A stretch of 64,000 nt of DNA from Pandoraea eparura (GCF_902459725.1 NZ_CABPSH010000002.1:372001-436000), one strand, 5' to 3'; positions 10,066 to 20,837 are shown, numbered from the stretch's first letter. The notes: a model not told the origin generated them from the letters alone. Made by a program: numbers and translations.

Positions 10066-10164
10066 GGGGTTCTCCACAGCGTATCCAACGGAACGGAGCC
10101 GGCGACGCAAACGGTCTGGGTTGCGCGCCGAGGGCTCAAAAGGCAAAGGCGTTGCCGTACCGCG

Positions 10165-11514
<1,350 letters not shown>

Positions 11515-11524
11515 TCACTGTTCT

Positions 11525-12241
11525 TCAGCCAGCCTTCGCCTGCACGGCGCCGCCGGGTGCTCGCGCAAGCGCCTCACGGATGCGCTCGCGGCCGCGCGAC
11601 AAATGCTCGCGCGTGACTTGCGCCGCAAGCGCCGGATCGCGCGACGCAATCGCGCTCACGATGTCGCGATGCTCGCGCTCAGATTTCGGCGGCGCGGACG
11701 TATCGCCCGTCAATGCTTCGTGGCGGAACAGGCTCAATTCCTTGACCAGACGCCGGTAGGTCTCGAGCAACTTGCGATTGCCGACCATCTCGACGAGGGT
11801 GTCGTGAAATGCCAGGTTCAACCGGTAGTAGGCCTCGCTGTCCCCCGCCTCCACCGCGACGTGCATCGCCTCGACGGATTCGCGCAGGCGCGTGAGTTGT
11901 TCCGACGTGATCGTCTCGGCCAGCGTGCGCGCCACGTACTCGTCGAGCACGCCGCGCAACGTGTAGATCTCTTCGGCCTCTTCCAGCGAGATGACGCGCA
12001 CGAACACGCCGCGATGCTTCTCGGTGCGCAGCAACCCCGCTTCTTCCAGCGCACGAAACGCTTCGCGCACGGGACCGCGCGACACGCCCAATCGGCCAGC
12101 CACCTCGATCTCGTTGAGTTTGGTGCCGGGCATGAGCGTGCCCGCCATGATCTGGCGCTCGATCTCGTGCTGAACAAGCGTGGTCAGCGACTGGCTCTGC
12201 AACAACTCGATCGCCGTGGGCGACGTGGGTTTCGGGTTCAT
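11525..12241 (-). CDS. GntR-family (FCD) regulator of phosphonate utilisation
   Basis: A 238-residue GntR/FadR-subfamily regulator. An N-terminal winged helix (about residues 18-85, with VSRGPVREAFRALEEAGLL as the recognition region) is followed by an all-helical FCD ligand domain (about 92-220). That domain contains a metal-ligand-type NLAFHDTLVE and a C-terminal REHLSRGRERI. The ATG at 12241 is the first plausible start after a 392-bp intergenic region shared with divergent phnW. It is first in the leftward run with phnA and phnY, so it probably controls both sides. FCD regulators are known in Burkholderia phosphonate clusters. Whether it represses or activates cannot be judged. Confidence 0.85.
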   Translation of the reverse strand: MNPKPTSPTAIELLQSQSLTTLVQHEIERQIMAGTLMPGTKLNEIEVAGRLGVSRGPVREAFRALEEAGLLRTEKHRGVFVRVISLEEAEEIYTLRGVLDEYVARTLAETITSEQLTRLRESVEAMHVAVEAGDSEAYYRLNLAFHDTLVEMVGNRKLLETYRRLVKELSLFRHEALTGDTSAPPKSEREHRDIVSAIASRDPALAAQVTREHLSRGRERIREALARAPGGAVQAKAG

Positions 12242-12633
12242 ACCGGTCTTCCTTCTCTCTGAACGCTGGCGGCACCACGTGACGCCATCCCGCAAAGGCA
12301 CCAATCGCTTTCGCCCATGCTCGCGGCAATTTGTTGCATTACGTGATTATTTTTGCTTTTTGATATTCAATCACATCGATTTGTAGATTGTCAACAAATC
12401 GCGTCCATCATTTTCCGATGGCATCGCAAAACAGGCACGTGGCGCAGCGGTAACCGACAAAAAAACATCATCTTAATCAATGATTTCCATGCTATTTGAG
12501 GATTTTTTCAAAGAGATGACAATGCATCAATGATTTCAATAAAATGACATAATTTGCCACTAATATGCAACAATCCACCTCACCGAGGTGCTTCACAGAC
12601 GCAGTTCGTTTTCCCGCTTGATAGGAGGCGGTC
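12242..12633. promoter_or_regulatory. Divergent AT-rich control region between the GntR regulator and phnW
   Basis: The 392 bases are clearly AT-richer than the flanks and have no gene. They contain an 8-bp perfect inverted repeat, CGATTTGT (12377-12384) and ACAAATCG (12394-12401), with a 9-bp spacer. A 12-bp direct repeat ATCAATGATTTC lies at 12476-12487 and 12526-12537, 50 bp apart. Two inverted copies of ATGCAACAA lie at 12331-12339 (reverse) and 12565-12573 (forward), close to the two divergent genes. These are candidate binding sites for the GntR regulator or other factors. AGGAGG at about 12622-12627 is the phnW ribosome site. Confidence 0.6.
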
Positions 12634-13767
12634 ATGATTCTCGGTCAGGAACCCATTCTGCTTACCCCCGGCCCGCTCACCACGTCGCCGGCGACCCGGC
12701 ACGCCATGCTGCGCGACTGGGGCTCGTGGGATGCCCAGTTCAACCACATCACCGCGTCGCTGTGCCGCGATCTCGTGGACATCGTGCACGGTGGCGACAC
12801 ACATGTCTGCGTGCCGATGCAAGGCTCGGGCACGTTCTCCGTCGAAGCGGCCATCGGCACGCTCACGCCCCGCGACGCGCGCATTCTCGTGCCGGACAAC
12901 GGCGCGTACTGCCAGCGCCTGCTCAAGATCTGCCGTTATCTCGGGCGCGACGCCGTCGCCCTGCCCATTCCGGAAGATCAGGCGGCCAGTGCGACCGCCA
13001 TCGACGAGGCGCTCACGCGCGATCCGTCGATCACGCACGTCGCGCAGGTGCACCTGGAAACCGGCGCGGGAGTGCTCAATCCGCTCGGCGAGATCGCACG
13101 CGTGTGCCAGAAGCACGGCAAGGGGCTCATCGTCGATGCCATGAGTTCGTTCGGCGCGGTGGACATCGACGTGCGGACGACGCCGTTCGACGCGCTGGTC
13201 GCCGCGAGCGGCAAATGCCTCGAAGGGGTACCGGGCATGGGGTTCGTGATCGCGAAGCGGTCAGTGCTCGAAGCGAGCGGCGGCAACAGCCATTCGCTGG
13301 CGATGGACCTCCACGATCAGTACACGTACATGCAGAAGACCACGCAATGGCGCTTCACCCCGCCGACGCACGTGGTCGCCGCCCTGCGCGCGGCCGTCGA
13401 TCAATTCCTCGCGGAGGGGGGACAGCCGATTCGCGGCGAACGCTACCGCAAGAACTGCCGAACACTCGTCGACGGAATGGCCTCGCTGCGCTTCCGGCCG
13501 TTCCTCGAACCGGAGATCCAGGCGCCGGTGATCGTGACGTTCCATGCGCCCGCCGACAGCAAGTATGACTTCAAGGCGTTCTATGCGGCAGTGCGCGAGC
13601 GCGGCTACATCCTCTATCCGGGCAAGCTCACGCAGATCGACACGTTCCGCGTGGGCTGCATCGGCGCGATCGACGACAACGAGATGCGCAACGTCGTCAC
13701 GGCCATCGGGCAGTCGCTGGCGTCGCTCGGCATTCGGCACGTCGCACCGCTCACACGCGCTGCGTGA
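12634..13767 (+). CDS. phnW: 2-aminoethylphosphonate--pyruvate transaminase
   Basis: A 377-residue class V aminotransferase. PhnW converts 2-aminoethylphosphonate and pyruvate to phosphonoacetaldehyde and L-alanine. The N-terminus [15 protein letters not shown] is characteristic. PLP binding is shown by the Asp of [10 protein letters not shown] near residue 168 and the Schiff-base Lys194 in AASGKCLEG. The C-terminal motif [17 protein letters not shown] includes a conserved substrate-binding arginine. The length matches known PhnW proteins. AGGAGG six bases upstream supports the ATG at 12634. It is transcribed away from the regulator-phnA-phnY genes across a shared control region. Confidence 0.95.
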   Translation: MILGQEPILLTPGPLTTSPATRHAMLRDWGSWDAQFNHITASLCRDLVDIVHGGDTHVCVPMQGSGTFSVEAAIGTLTPRDARILVPDNGAYCQRLLKICRYLGRDAVALPIPEDQAASATAIDEALTRDPSITHVAQVHLETGAGVLNPLGEIARVCQKHGKGLIVDAMSSFGAVDIDVRTTPFDALVAASGKCLEGVPGMGFVIAKRSVLEASGGNSHSLAMDLHDQYTYMQKTTQWRFTPPTHVVAALRAAVDQFLAEGGQPIRGERYRKNCRTLVDGMASLRFRPFLEPEIQAPVIVTFHAPADSKYDFKAFYAAVRERGYILYPGKLTQIDTFRVGCIGAIDDNEMRNVVTAIGQSLASLGIRHVAPLTRAA

Positions 13768-13940
13768 AGGGGTTGTCGTAGTCGGAGGGAACGCGCAGCG
13801 CGTGACGTTCTCGACGGCCTCTGGCTTCGGCGACGCGGCAAGGCGTCGCCGAACACGGGCGGGACTCGCCTGTCTCAGGCGCCTCGGGTAAGCTCTCGCG
13901 TATCGAGCACTTGCGCTCTCACGCTCCGAGGTCGTCTCTC

Positions 13941-14387
13941 ATGCCGTCGTCGAAAACGCCCGATGCCGTCCCGCCGGCCAAAACCAGCCCTGCTCGCAAG
14001 CGCGGCGCCAAACTCCCCGAGATTCGCTTCAAGCGTGTCTATGACGCCCCCAATGCCGCCGACGGCCAACGCGTGCTCGCCGATCGCCTCTGGCCGCGCG
14101 GTCTCGCCAAGGTCAAGGCCCAGATCGACTTCTGGGCCAAGGACGTCACCCCCAGCACGCCGCTGCGCCAGTGGTTTCACCAGCATCCCGAGGCGTTCGA
14201 CGAGTTCCGCCAACGCTATCTCGACGAGCTGGCCGCACTCGACGCCGAGGACAACGCCACCCTCGCGGACCTGCGCACGCGCTTGAGCGAAGGCCCGGTC
14301 TCGTTGCTCACGGCGGCCCACCGACTCGACGAGGAGGACGCGCGCACGCACCTCGATGTCCTGCGTGACTTCCTGACGTCGCGATAA
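13941..14387 (+). CDS. DUF488 family protein
   Basis: A 148-residue cytoplasmic protein of the DUF488 family, whose function I do not know. After a Lys/Pro-rich start, the family core VYDAPNAADGQRVLADRLWPRGL (broken here as VYDAPN then VLADRLWPRGL) begins near residue 34. It is followed by DFWAKDVTPSTPLRQWF and a LLTAAHRLDEEDARTHLDVL end. The ATG at 13941 was chosen over an upstream TTG at 13911. It lies 173 bp after phnW without a clear terminator between, and there is no evident link to phosphonate metabolism. Confidence 0.8.
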   Translation: MPSSKTPDAVPPAKTSPARKRGAKLPEIRFKRVYDAPNAADGQRVLADRLWPRGLAKVKAQIDFWAKDVTPSTPLRQWFHQHPEAFDEFRQRYLDELAALDAEDNATLADLRTRLSEGPVSLLTAAHRLDEEDARTHLDVLRDFLTSR

Positions 14388-14629
14388 ACAAGAACGCCGA
14401 CGTGGGCAGCGATGCCGGCGTCGTCATCGGTGGCATCGCTGGCTTCATCGCCGGTGCTCGTGCCGCCGTCAGCATGCAACGGCCCGTCATGTGTTTCATC
14501 AGACACAATGACGTATTGCACTTCGACACCACATTCCGCCCTTCAAAACGATGCCGTGCGGCGCCAGCTCCGTGAAAACCCGCATGAGGCCTGGCGCTGC
14601 ATGCGATCCGCACGAACCGCGGGGAAGTT

Positions 14630-14638
14630 TGCTATAAC
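14630..14638 (+). promoter_or_regulatory. Candidate extended -10 promoter for the MFS gene
   Basis: TGCTATAAC at 14630-14638 matches an extended -10 element (TGnTATAAT), about 80 bases before the MFS start. No good -35 is needed for this type. The rest of the 333-bp gap (14388-14720) shows nothing else. Confidence 0.35.
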
Positions 14639-14720
14639 GCTCACTGCGCCGTCATCGCGCCTACCATGACCGGCGCGCCGCCGTGTTATCGATTGCCCCC
14701 GCCGACGCACTGCCGCTTGT

Positions 14721-16148
14721 GTGTCAAGTCGTTCTTCGTTTGCTTATCCGGTTGCCGCGACGGCAACGTCATGCCTCATGCTCGTTCCACTGATCGTTGC
14801 CTGCGCGCTGTTCATGGAAAACATGGATTCGACCGTGTTGTCCACCTCGTTGCCGCTGATTGCGCAGGATCTCGGCGAGAGCCCGATCACGCTCAAGCTC
14901 GCGCTCACGACCTATCTCATCAGCCTTGCGGTCTTCATTCCGATCAGCGGATGGATTGCCGATCGCTTCGGCACGCGCAATGTCTTTCGCACCGCCATCG
15001 GCGTGTTCGTGCTCGGCTCGATCTGCTGCGGCATCTCGAGCACGCTCCCCGAACTGGTCATCGCGCGCTTCATCCAGGGCATGGGCGGCGCGATGATGGT
15101 GCCGGTGGGACGCCTCGCCCTGCTCAAGTCCGTGGAAAAGCGCGACATGGTGCGCGCGCTCAACTACCTCACGATCCCCGCGCTGGTCGGCCCGGTGCTC
15201 GGCCCGCCGCTCGGCGGCTTCATCACCACCTACTGGCATTGGCGCTGGATCTTCTATATCAACATCCCCATCGGTGTGCTCGGCTTCGTCCTTGCAACGA
15301 AGTACATTCCCGATCTTTATGAGGACGACGTGCCGCCGCTCGACCTCCGGGGCTTCGTGCTGTCGGGCCTCGGACTCTCGATTCTGATGCTGGGGTTGTC
15401 CACCATCGGCCGCCATCTGATCCCCGTGTCGCTCGCGCTGGGACTCGTCGCCATCGGCGCGGCGTTGCTCGTGGCCTACCTGCGTCACGCGAAGGGGCTC
15501 GCGCATCCGCTGCTGCGGCTCGACCTCTTTCGCATCCCCACGTTCCGCGCAGGTGTCGCGGGCGGCACGCTGTTTCGCATTGGCGTCGGCGCAACCCCCT
15601 TCCTGCTGCCACTCATGCTCCAACTGGGTTTCGGGATGACGCCGATGGAATCGGGCGCGCTCACGTTCATCTCGGCAGCGGGCGCGATGTTCATGAAGAC
15701 GCTCTCGCTGCGCATTCTGCAACGCTGGGGTTTTCGCCGCGTGCTGATGACGAACGCGTTGGTCGCGTCGGCGACGCTCGGCGGCTATGGGTTGTTTACC
15801 GCACAGACGTCGCATCTCGTCATTCTCGGCACGCTGCTGTTCGGTGGATGCTTCCGCTCGTTGCAGTTCACGAGCCTGAACGCCATTTCATACGCGGACG
15901 TGCCGGCGCAGCGCATGAGTCAAGCGACGAGCCTGGCGAGCGTCGCGCAACAGGTGTCGCTCACACTGGGCATCACCATCGGCGCCGCCGTATTGCAGAC
16001 GTCGTCGTGGCTGCACGGGCGCGATCATGTGATCGACGTCGACTTCCCGTGGGCGTTCCTGGTGGTGGGGCTGATTGCGGTGAGTTCGACGCTATCGATT
16101 GCACGGCTTGCGCGCGATGCCGGCAGTGAGCTGGCGCGGCGCACCTAG
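14721..16148 (+). CDS. MFS transporter, DHA2 (EmrB/QacA-type) drug exporter family
   Basis: A 475-residue transporter with about 14 predicted membrane segments. It carries the proton-antiporter motif D region ENMDSTVLSTSLPLIAQDL near residues 33-51, the loop motif GWIADRFGTRNVF near residue 77, and motif C-like LVGPVLGPPLGGF near residue 155. These place it in the 14-helix drug:H+ antiporter family. The GTG at 14721 is used, and ATG 14778 is an alternative that would remove 19 residues. No membrane-fusion partner (EmrA type) is adjacent. The substrate is unknown. It converges on purU across a 155-bp gap holding a hairpin and a 7-bp tandem array. Confidence 0.88.
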   Translation: MSSRSSFAYPVAATATSCLMLVPLIVACALFMENMDSTVLSTSLPLIAQDLGESPITLKLALTTYLISLAVFIPISGWIADRFGTRNVFRTAIGVFVLGSICCGISSTLPELVIARFIQGMGGAMMVPVGRLALLKSVEKRDMVRALNYLTIPALVGPVLGPPLGGFITTYWHWRWIFYINIPIGVLGFVLATKYIPDLYEDDVPPLDLRGFVLSGLGLSILMLGLSTIGRHLIPVSLALGLVAIGAALLVAYLRHAKGLAHPLLRLDLFRIPTFRAGVAGGTLFRIGVGATPFLLPLMLQLGFGMTPMESGALTFISAAGAMFMKTLSLRILQRWGFRRVLMTNALVASATLGGYGLFTAQTSHLVILGTLLFGGCFRSLQFTSLNAISYADVPAQRMSQATSLASVAQQVSLTLGITIGAAVLQTSSWLHGRDHVIDVDFPWAFLVVGLIAVSSTLSIARLARDAGSELARRT

Positions 16149-16208
16149 CACTTCGCCCGACGGTTCGTCGGCGGGTTCGCTCGGTCGTTCAGCGTCCCGA
16201 AACGACAA

Positions 16209-16233
16209 CGCCCGGCACCTCGCGGTCCGGGCG
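16209..16233. terminator. Hairpin in the MFS/purU convergent gap
   Basis: CGCCCGG (16209-16215) pairs with CCGGGCG (16227-16233), followed by ATTG. It has no T run, so it is only a possible bidirectional terminator. Confidence 0.4.
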
Positions 16234-16236
16234 ATT

Positions 16237-16271
16237 GACGTTGGACGTTCGGCGTTCGGCGTTTGACGTTG
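16237..16271. repeat. 7-bp tandem repeat, five units
   Basis: The units are GACGTTG, GACGTTC, GGCGTTC, GGCGTTT and GACGTTG, running without gaps from 16237 to 16271. They lie between the convergent MFS gene and purU, next to the hairpin at 16209-16233. Confidence 0.75.
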
Positions 16272-16303
16272 GGTGCCTCGCCTGGCGCGTCCAACCGCGT
16301 CGC

Positions 16304-17176
16304 TTAGCGGAAGATCACGGTCTTGTGGCCGTTGAGCAGAATGCGATGCTCGGCGTGATAGCGCACGGCGCGCGCCAGCGCCACACATTCCACGTCGCGC
16401 CCGATCGCGGTCAGTTGCTCCGGGTCCATCGTGTGATCCACGCGCTCGACTTCCTGCTCGATGATCGGGCCTTCGTCGAGGTCCGACGTCACGTAGTGCG
16501 CCGTCGCCCCGATCAGCTTCACGCCACGGTCGAACGCCTGATAGTAGGGCTTCGCGCCCTTGAAGCTCGGCAGGAACGAGTGGTGAATGTTGATCGCGCG
16601 CCCCGCGAGCTTTTCGCACAGGTCGCTGGAGAGCACCTGCATGTAGCGCGCGAGGACCACGAGATCGACGTCGTTGTCCTGCACCAGTTCATACACCTTG
16701 GCTTCCTGCGCCGCCTTCGATTCCGGCGTCGCATTCATGAGCGGCAGGTAATGGAACGGAATGTTGTAGCTCGCCGCCAGTTGATAGAAATCCTTGTGGT
16801 TCGAGACGATCGCCGGGATTTCGATGTTGAGCTGGCCGGTCTTGTAACGAAACAACAGATCATTCAGGCAGTGACCGATCTTCGAGACCATGAGCATGAC
16901 GCGCGGCTTGATCGCGGCGTCGACCAGTTCCCACTGCATTTCGTACTGCACGGCGAGCGGGGCGAAGTCGCGCTGCAACGCGGCCAGATCGCTCTGGCCC
17001 GGCAGTTGCTGGAAATGCACGCGCATAAAGAAGCCGCCCGTGAAGCGATCGTTGAACTGGGCCGAGTCGAGAATGTTGCCGCCGCGCTCGACCAGGAAAC
17101 CGGCCACTGCGTGGACGATGCCGGGACGGTCCGGGCAGGACAACTTCAGGATGTAGCTATTTTCGATCGGTGCCAT
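16304..17176 (-). CDS. purU: Formyltetrahydrofolate deformylase
   Basis: A 290-residue enzyme that hydrolyses 10-formyl-tetrahydrofolate to formate and tetrahydrofolate. An N-terminal ACT domain begins LKLSCPDRPGIVHAVAGFL (residues 10-28). The C-terminal formyltransferase-fold domain shows NIHHSFLPSFKGAKPY with the catalytic-type histidine near residue 210, and GATAHYVTSDLDEGPIIEQ with the catalytic aspartate. The start is ATG 17176. In many proteobacteria purU accompanies genes for dimethylglycine and sarcosine demethylation, where it recycles folate loaded with one-carbon units. The 829-residue dehydrogenase-like gene two genes upstream fits that role. Confidence 0.95.
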   Translation of the reverse strand: MAPIENSYILKLSCPDRPGIVHAVAGFLVERGGNILDSAQFNDRFTGGFFMRVHFQQLPGQSDLAALQRDFAPLAVQYEMQWELVDAAIKPRVMLMVSKIGHCLNDLLFRYKTGQLNIEIPAIVSNHKDFYQLAASYNIPFHYLPLMNATPESKAAQEAKVYELVQDNDVDLVVLARYMQVLSSDLCEKLAGRAINIHHSFLPSFKGAKPYYQAFDRGVKLIGATAHYVTSDLDEGPIIEQEVERVDHTMDPEQLTAIGRDVECVALARAVRYHAEHRILLNGHKTVIFR

Positions 17177-17255
17177 GATTGCTCCTGGGCAAAGGCTTGC
17201 AGTGTCGTTGCAGTGTTGAAATGGGGGTCGATGGCGGTGCGCTCGCGTGCCGCGA

Positions 17256-18107
17256 TCATTCGTCCGCCGGCTTGAACAACGCCTCGATCCCGGCGCAGTC
17301 CTTCGCGCGAATGGCGCCCTCGCGCAGCAGGAAATCGAGGCTGGCCAGGCTCGCATCGACTGTCATCTTGCCGTCGGCGATCACCTCGCGCACGTCGCCG
17401 GCCGAGCACAGCCAGTGCGCGCTCGCCTCGCCGTCCTGGTTCTCGGGCACGAAGCCGCGCGGCAGCGCGAGATCGTAGACGAAGATCTGCTCGGACTGCA
17501 CGCCCTCCGGAATTTCCGCAAGGATATGCAGCGTGCGACCGGGCCGCGCGTCGTTCACGAGATGGGCCGGGATGCCGGCCTCTTCCCAGCACTCCTTGAC
17601 GAGCGTGTCGCCCACGCCGATCCCGTTGCCGATGCCGCCAGCCGCCGTGTTGTCGAGACAACCGGGATCGGTCGCCTTGAGCACACTGCGCCGCGCAATC
17701 CATAGCGTCGGCGCTTCGCCGACGAAGCGGGCCGGCACGTATCCGTTCACATGCACGGCGAACGTGCGCGTGCCGAAAAAGCGCGACGCCGCGCGTTCGA
17801 TCCAGGCGAGCGGCGCGTCGTACAGCCGTTGCCGGATGGCGTAGCGCTCGTTGCGCCAGCCCGTGATGAGCCCCTCGGCCGCCAGCGCTTCGATCACCGG
17901 CGCCAGCGCCGCCGTGCGCGCTTCGCACGTATCGTGGCGCGGATGAATACGGACGGCGAGCGAGCTGATCTCGAATACGTCAGGCCAACGGCACAGCGAC
18001 TCGGCGTCGCGACGGCGAATCCACCCATAACGCTGCGAACCGATCACAAGCGGCAGATGCGCCGTGTCGTCGAAGCGGCGCGCCGCCGCAATACAAGCAA
18101 AAGACAT
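17256..18107 (-). CDS. DUF4743-Nudix hydrolase family protein
   Basis: A 283-residue protein with an N-terminal DUF4743-type domain (about residues 1-115) and a C-terminal Nudix domain. The Nudix box is near residue 158-180, with KECWEEAGI at its end. The usual glutamate earlier in the box (Gx5E) is replaced by Ile and the REU arginine by Lys, while the EE pair is kept. Reduced boxes like this occur in the eukaryotic Nudix20/24-like relatives as well. The substrate is unknown; family members act on nucleoside diphosphate derivatives, and some on thiamine diphosphate derivatives. It is 79 bp upstream of purU on the same strand. Confidence 0.85.
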   Translation of the reverse strand: MSFACIAAARRFDDTAHLPLVIGSQRYGWIRRRDAESLCRWPDVFEISSLAVRIHPRHDTCEARTAALAPVIEALAAEGLITGWRNERYAIRQRLYDAPLAWIERAASRFFGTRTFAVHVNGYVPARFVGEAPTLWIARRSVLKATDPGCLDNTAAGGIGNGIGVGDTLVKECWEEAGIPAHLVNDARPGRTLHILAEIPEGVQSEQIFVYDLALPRGFVPENQDGEASAHWLCSAGDVREVIADGKMTVDASLASLDFLLREGAIRAKDCAGIEALFKPADE

Positions 18108-18253
18108 ACGTCAGAGACCGGACGCGCCCCCATCGGAGGCGCGCGAAATCGAGGCAAAAGCGGCATTTTACAGAAGCGGCGGCGAATCCGCCTGTCTCCA
18201 GCGTCGGGGCGACCGACGTCGCGGCGGCAACCTGCCGCGACGGGCTCGCGCGC

Positions 18254-20743
18254 TCAGGCTCTCACACGCTCACCCGTCGGGTCGTACAGCGCGCGCAGTT
18301 GCACCCGGGCATCGATTCGCTCGCCGGCCAGATCGACCTGATAGCGCCCCGTCTCGACGTACTCGGCGGACACGACGCCGTCGGGATTCGTCAGATACGC
18401 GAGCCCGACGGGGGCATCGATCATGTGACCATACGCGGCCGATGACAGGAACCCGACCGGCTGGCCGTTGCGCAGCAACGCTTCGCCGCCCCAAAGCATC
18501 CGGTCGCGCGCGCCGTCGAGCGCCACGCTTACGAGCCTGCGGCGTACGCCCGTCGACCTCGCCTGCTCGACGGCCGCGCGTCCGGTGAACGGGTGATCGC
18601 TCGCCAGCTTGCACGCGAACATCAGCCCCGCTTGCGCCGGATTCGTGTCCGGTGTCAGCTCTCGTCCCCAGGCACGATAGCCCTTCTCGATGCGCAGCGA
18701 GTCGATGGCGTAGTAGCCCGCATCCTTCAATCCGAAGGCGGCGCCCGCCGCGTGCAGCGTGTCATAGACATCCACCGCGAATTCGACGGGCACATACAGT
18801 TCCCAGCCGAGTTCGCCGACGTAGGTCAGGCGCGTGGCGCGCACCGTGGCGTAGCCGAGATCGATGTCGCGGCTCGTGCCGAAGGCAAACGCCTCGTTGG
18901 AAAAGTCGGCCCGCGACACCTGCTGCAACAGCGCGCGCGAATGCGGTCCCATGAGCGCCAGTACCGCGTACTGCCCGGTGACGTCGACGACCGTACAGCG
19001 CGGATCGTCGGGCAGGCTGGCAATACGGCGTTCCAGATAGTCCATGTCGCGCGTGGCCTGCGCCGAGCCGGTGACCATCAGATACTGATCGGGCGCGAGA
19101 CGCGTGAGCGTGACGTCCGATTCGTAGCCGCCGCGCGCATTGAGCATGCCGGTGTAGACCGTGCGCCCGGGCGGCACGGCCACGTCGTTGGTGCACAGCG
19201 CTTGCAACACGCGCTCGGCGTCGCGGCCCTTGATCAGCAGCTTCGAGAAGGAACTCATGTCGAACAGCGCGACGGCCTCGCGGCACGCGCGATGCTCGGC
19301 GGCACTCCACGCGTGCCAGTTCTGCTGACCAAAGTCGTAGTCGATCGTCGCCTGCGCGGGCGACGGCGCGAAAAAGTTCGGCCGCTCCCAGCCCATCTTG
19401 CTGCCGAAGCAGGCGCCTTTGGCGAGCAGCGTCGCGTACAGGGGTGAGCGACGGAACGGCCGCGCCGTGTCCAGTTCGCGATTCGGCCAGGGCATGGCGT
19501 AGTGCAGGCCAAGCGTCTCTTTCACGCGATCGTGCAGCCAGGTGTCGTTGCCGTTGAATCGCGCAAAGCGGCGAATGTCGACGGGCCAGAGGTCCATCGT
19601 CGGCTCGCCCTCGACGATCCACTCGGCGAGCGCCATGCCGGCTCCGCCCGCCGAGGCAATGCCCATCGAGTTGAAGCCCGCGCCGACATAGAAATTGCGC
19701 AGCTCGGGCGCTTCGCCGAGCATGAAGTTGTTGTCCGGCGTGAACGACTCGGGACCATTGTAGAACTGCCGGATCTGGGCCGTCTCGAGCGCGGGCACGC
19801 GCATCAGCGCGTTTTCCATGAGGATCTCGAACTGGTCCCAGTCGTCGGGCAGCAGTTGGAATTCGAAATTCTCGGGAATGCCGTTCATGCCCCACGGCTT
19901 GGCGTTCGGCTCGAAGCCGCCCATCACGAGACCGCCGACTTCCTCCTTGAAATAGATGTAGCCGTCGGGGTCGCGCATGACCGGCAGATCGGGATGCACC
20001 CCCGCGATACGCTCCGTCACGATGTAATAGTGCTGGGCCGAGTGCAGCGGCACGTTGACGTCGCACAGGCGCCCCACGGCCTTGGCCCACTGCCCGGCGC
20101 AGTTCACGACGATCTCCGCGTCGATGCGCCCGCTCTCGCCGTCCTTGTTGCGCCACGACACCCCCGCCGCCGTGCGGATGCCGCCGGGCGACGCCGTGTG
20201 AATCGCCGTGATGCGTGTGTTCTCTGCGATACGCACGCCATGACGGCGCGCCCCGCGAGCGAGCGCCTGCGTGAGATCCGTCGGGTTGGCCTTGCCATCG
20301 CCCGGCAACCAGACCGCACCGATGAGATCGTCGGTGCGCATCACCGGCCAGAGTTCGCCGGCTTCACGCGGCGAGATGACGTCGCATTGCACGCCATAGG
20401 CGCGCGCCGCCGCCGCCGTGCGCTTGAGCTGCGTCATGCGCTCAGGCGTGCGCGCTACCGACAACGACCCGCAGGCCTTCCAGCCTGTACCGAGCCCCGT
20501 CTGCGCTTCGAGCTCGCTGTAGAGCTTCGTCGAATAGCGGATGAGCTTCGTCATGCTCTCCTGCGAGCGCAATTGGCCGACCAGCCCCGCCGCGTGCCAT
20601 GTCGTGCCGCACGACAACTGCCCCTGCTCCAACAGGACAACGTCCGTCCAACCGAGTTTGGCAAGGTGATAGGCGACCGAACAGCCGACGATGCCGCCGC
20701 CGACAATGACAACGCGGGCATGAGTGGGCATGGCTGAGGACAT
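18254..20743 (-). CDS. Dimethylglycine/sarcosine dehydrogenase-like FAD- and folate-binding enzyme
   Basis: An 829-residue, four-part protein. An N-terminal DAO FAD domain has the dinucleotide motif VVIVGGGIVGCSVAYHL (residues 11-27) and the conserved His50 in CGTTWHAAGL, the residue that carries covalent FAD in the mammalian family. An FAO_M linker domain follows near 390-445, then a GCV_T (aminomethyltransferase-like) domain and its C-terminal barrel from about 450 to 829. This layout is that of dimethylglycine and sarcosine dehydrogenases, which pass the oxidised methyl group to tetrahydrofolate. The N-methyl amine substrate is not known. With purU downstream, N-demethylation feeding folate one-carbon pools is likely. 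A role in demethylating N-methyl aminophosphonates would be speculation. Confidence 0.88.
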   Translation of the reverse strand: MSSAMPTHARVVIVGGGIVGCSVAYHLAKLGWTDVVLLEQGQLSCGTTWHAAGLVGQLRSQESMTKLIRYSTKLYSELEAQTGLGTGWKACGSLSVARTPERMTQLKRTAAAARAYGVQCDVISPREAGELWPVMRTDDLIGAVWLPGDGKANPTDLTQALARGARRHGVRIAENTRITAIHTASPGGIRTAAGVSWRNKDGESGRIDAEIVVNCAGQWAKAVGRLCDVNVPLHSAQHYYIVTERIAGVHPDLPVMRDPDGYIYFKEEVGGLVMGGFEPNAKPWGMNGIPENFEFQLLPDDWDQFEILMENALMRVPALETAQIRQFYNGPESFTPDNNFMLGEAPELRNFYVGAGFNSMGIASAGGAGMALAEWIVEGEPTMDLWPVDIRRFARFNGNDTWLHDRVKETLGLHYAMPWPNRELDTARPFRRSPLYATLLAKGACFGSKMGWERPNFFAPSPAQATIDYDFGQQNWHAWSAAEHRACREAVALFDMSSFSKLLIKGRDAERVLQALCTNDVAVPPGRTVYTGMLNARGGYESDVTLTRLAPDQYLMVTGSAQATRDMDYLERRIASLPDDPRCTVVDVTGQYAVLALMGPHSRALLQQVSRADFSNEAFAFGTSRDIDLGYATVRATRLTYVGELGWELYVPVEFAVDVYDTLHAAGAAFGLKDAGYYAIDSLRIEKGYRAWGRELTPDTNPAQAGLMFACKLASDHPFTGRAAVEQARSTGVRRRLVSVALDGARDRMLWGGEALLRNGQPVGFLSSAAYGHMIDAPVGLAYLTNPDGVVSAEYVETGRYQVDLAGERIDARVQLRALYDPTGERVRA

Positions 20744-20837
20744 GGGGAGGCTCCGGATTGGGCCCGCGCCGAGAACGGCGTCACGTCGCGGGCACTGTCT
20801 TGTGCGATGCGGCCAGATTACGCAAAGCGCGCGCTAT

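Noticed and set aside
13911-13940. TTG start extending the DUF488 gene by ten codons
   Set aside because: The extra residues lack family similarity and no ribosome site precedes the TTG.
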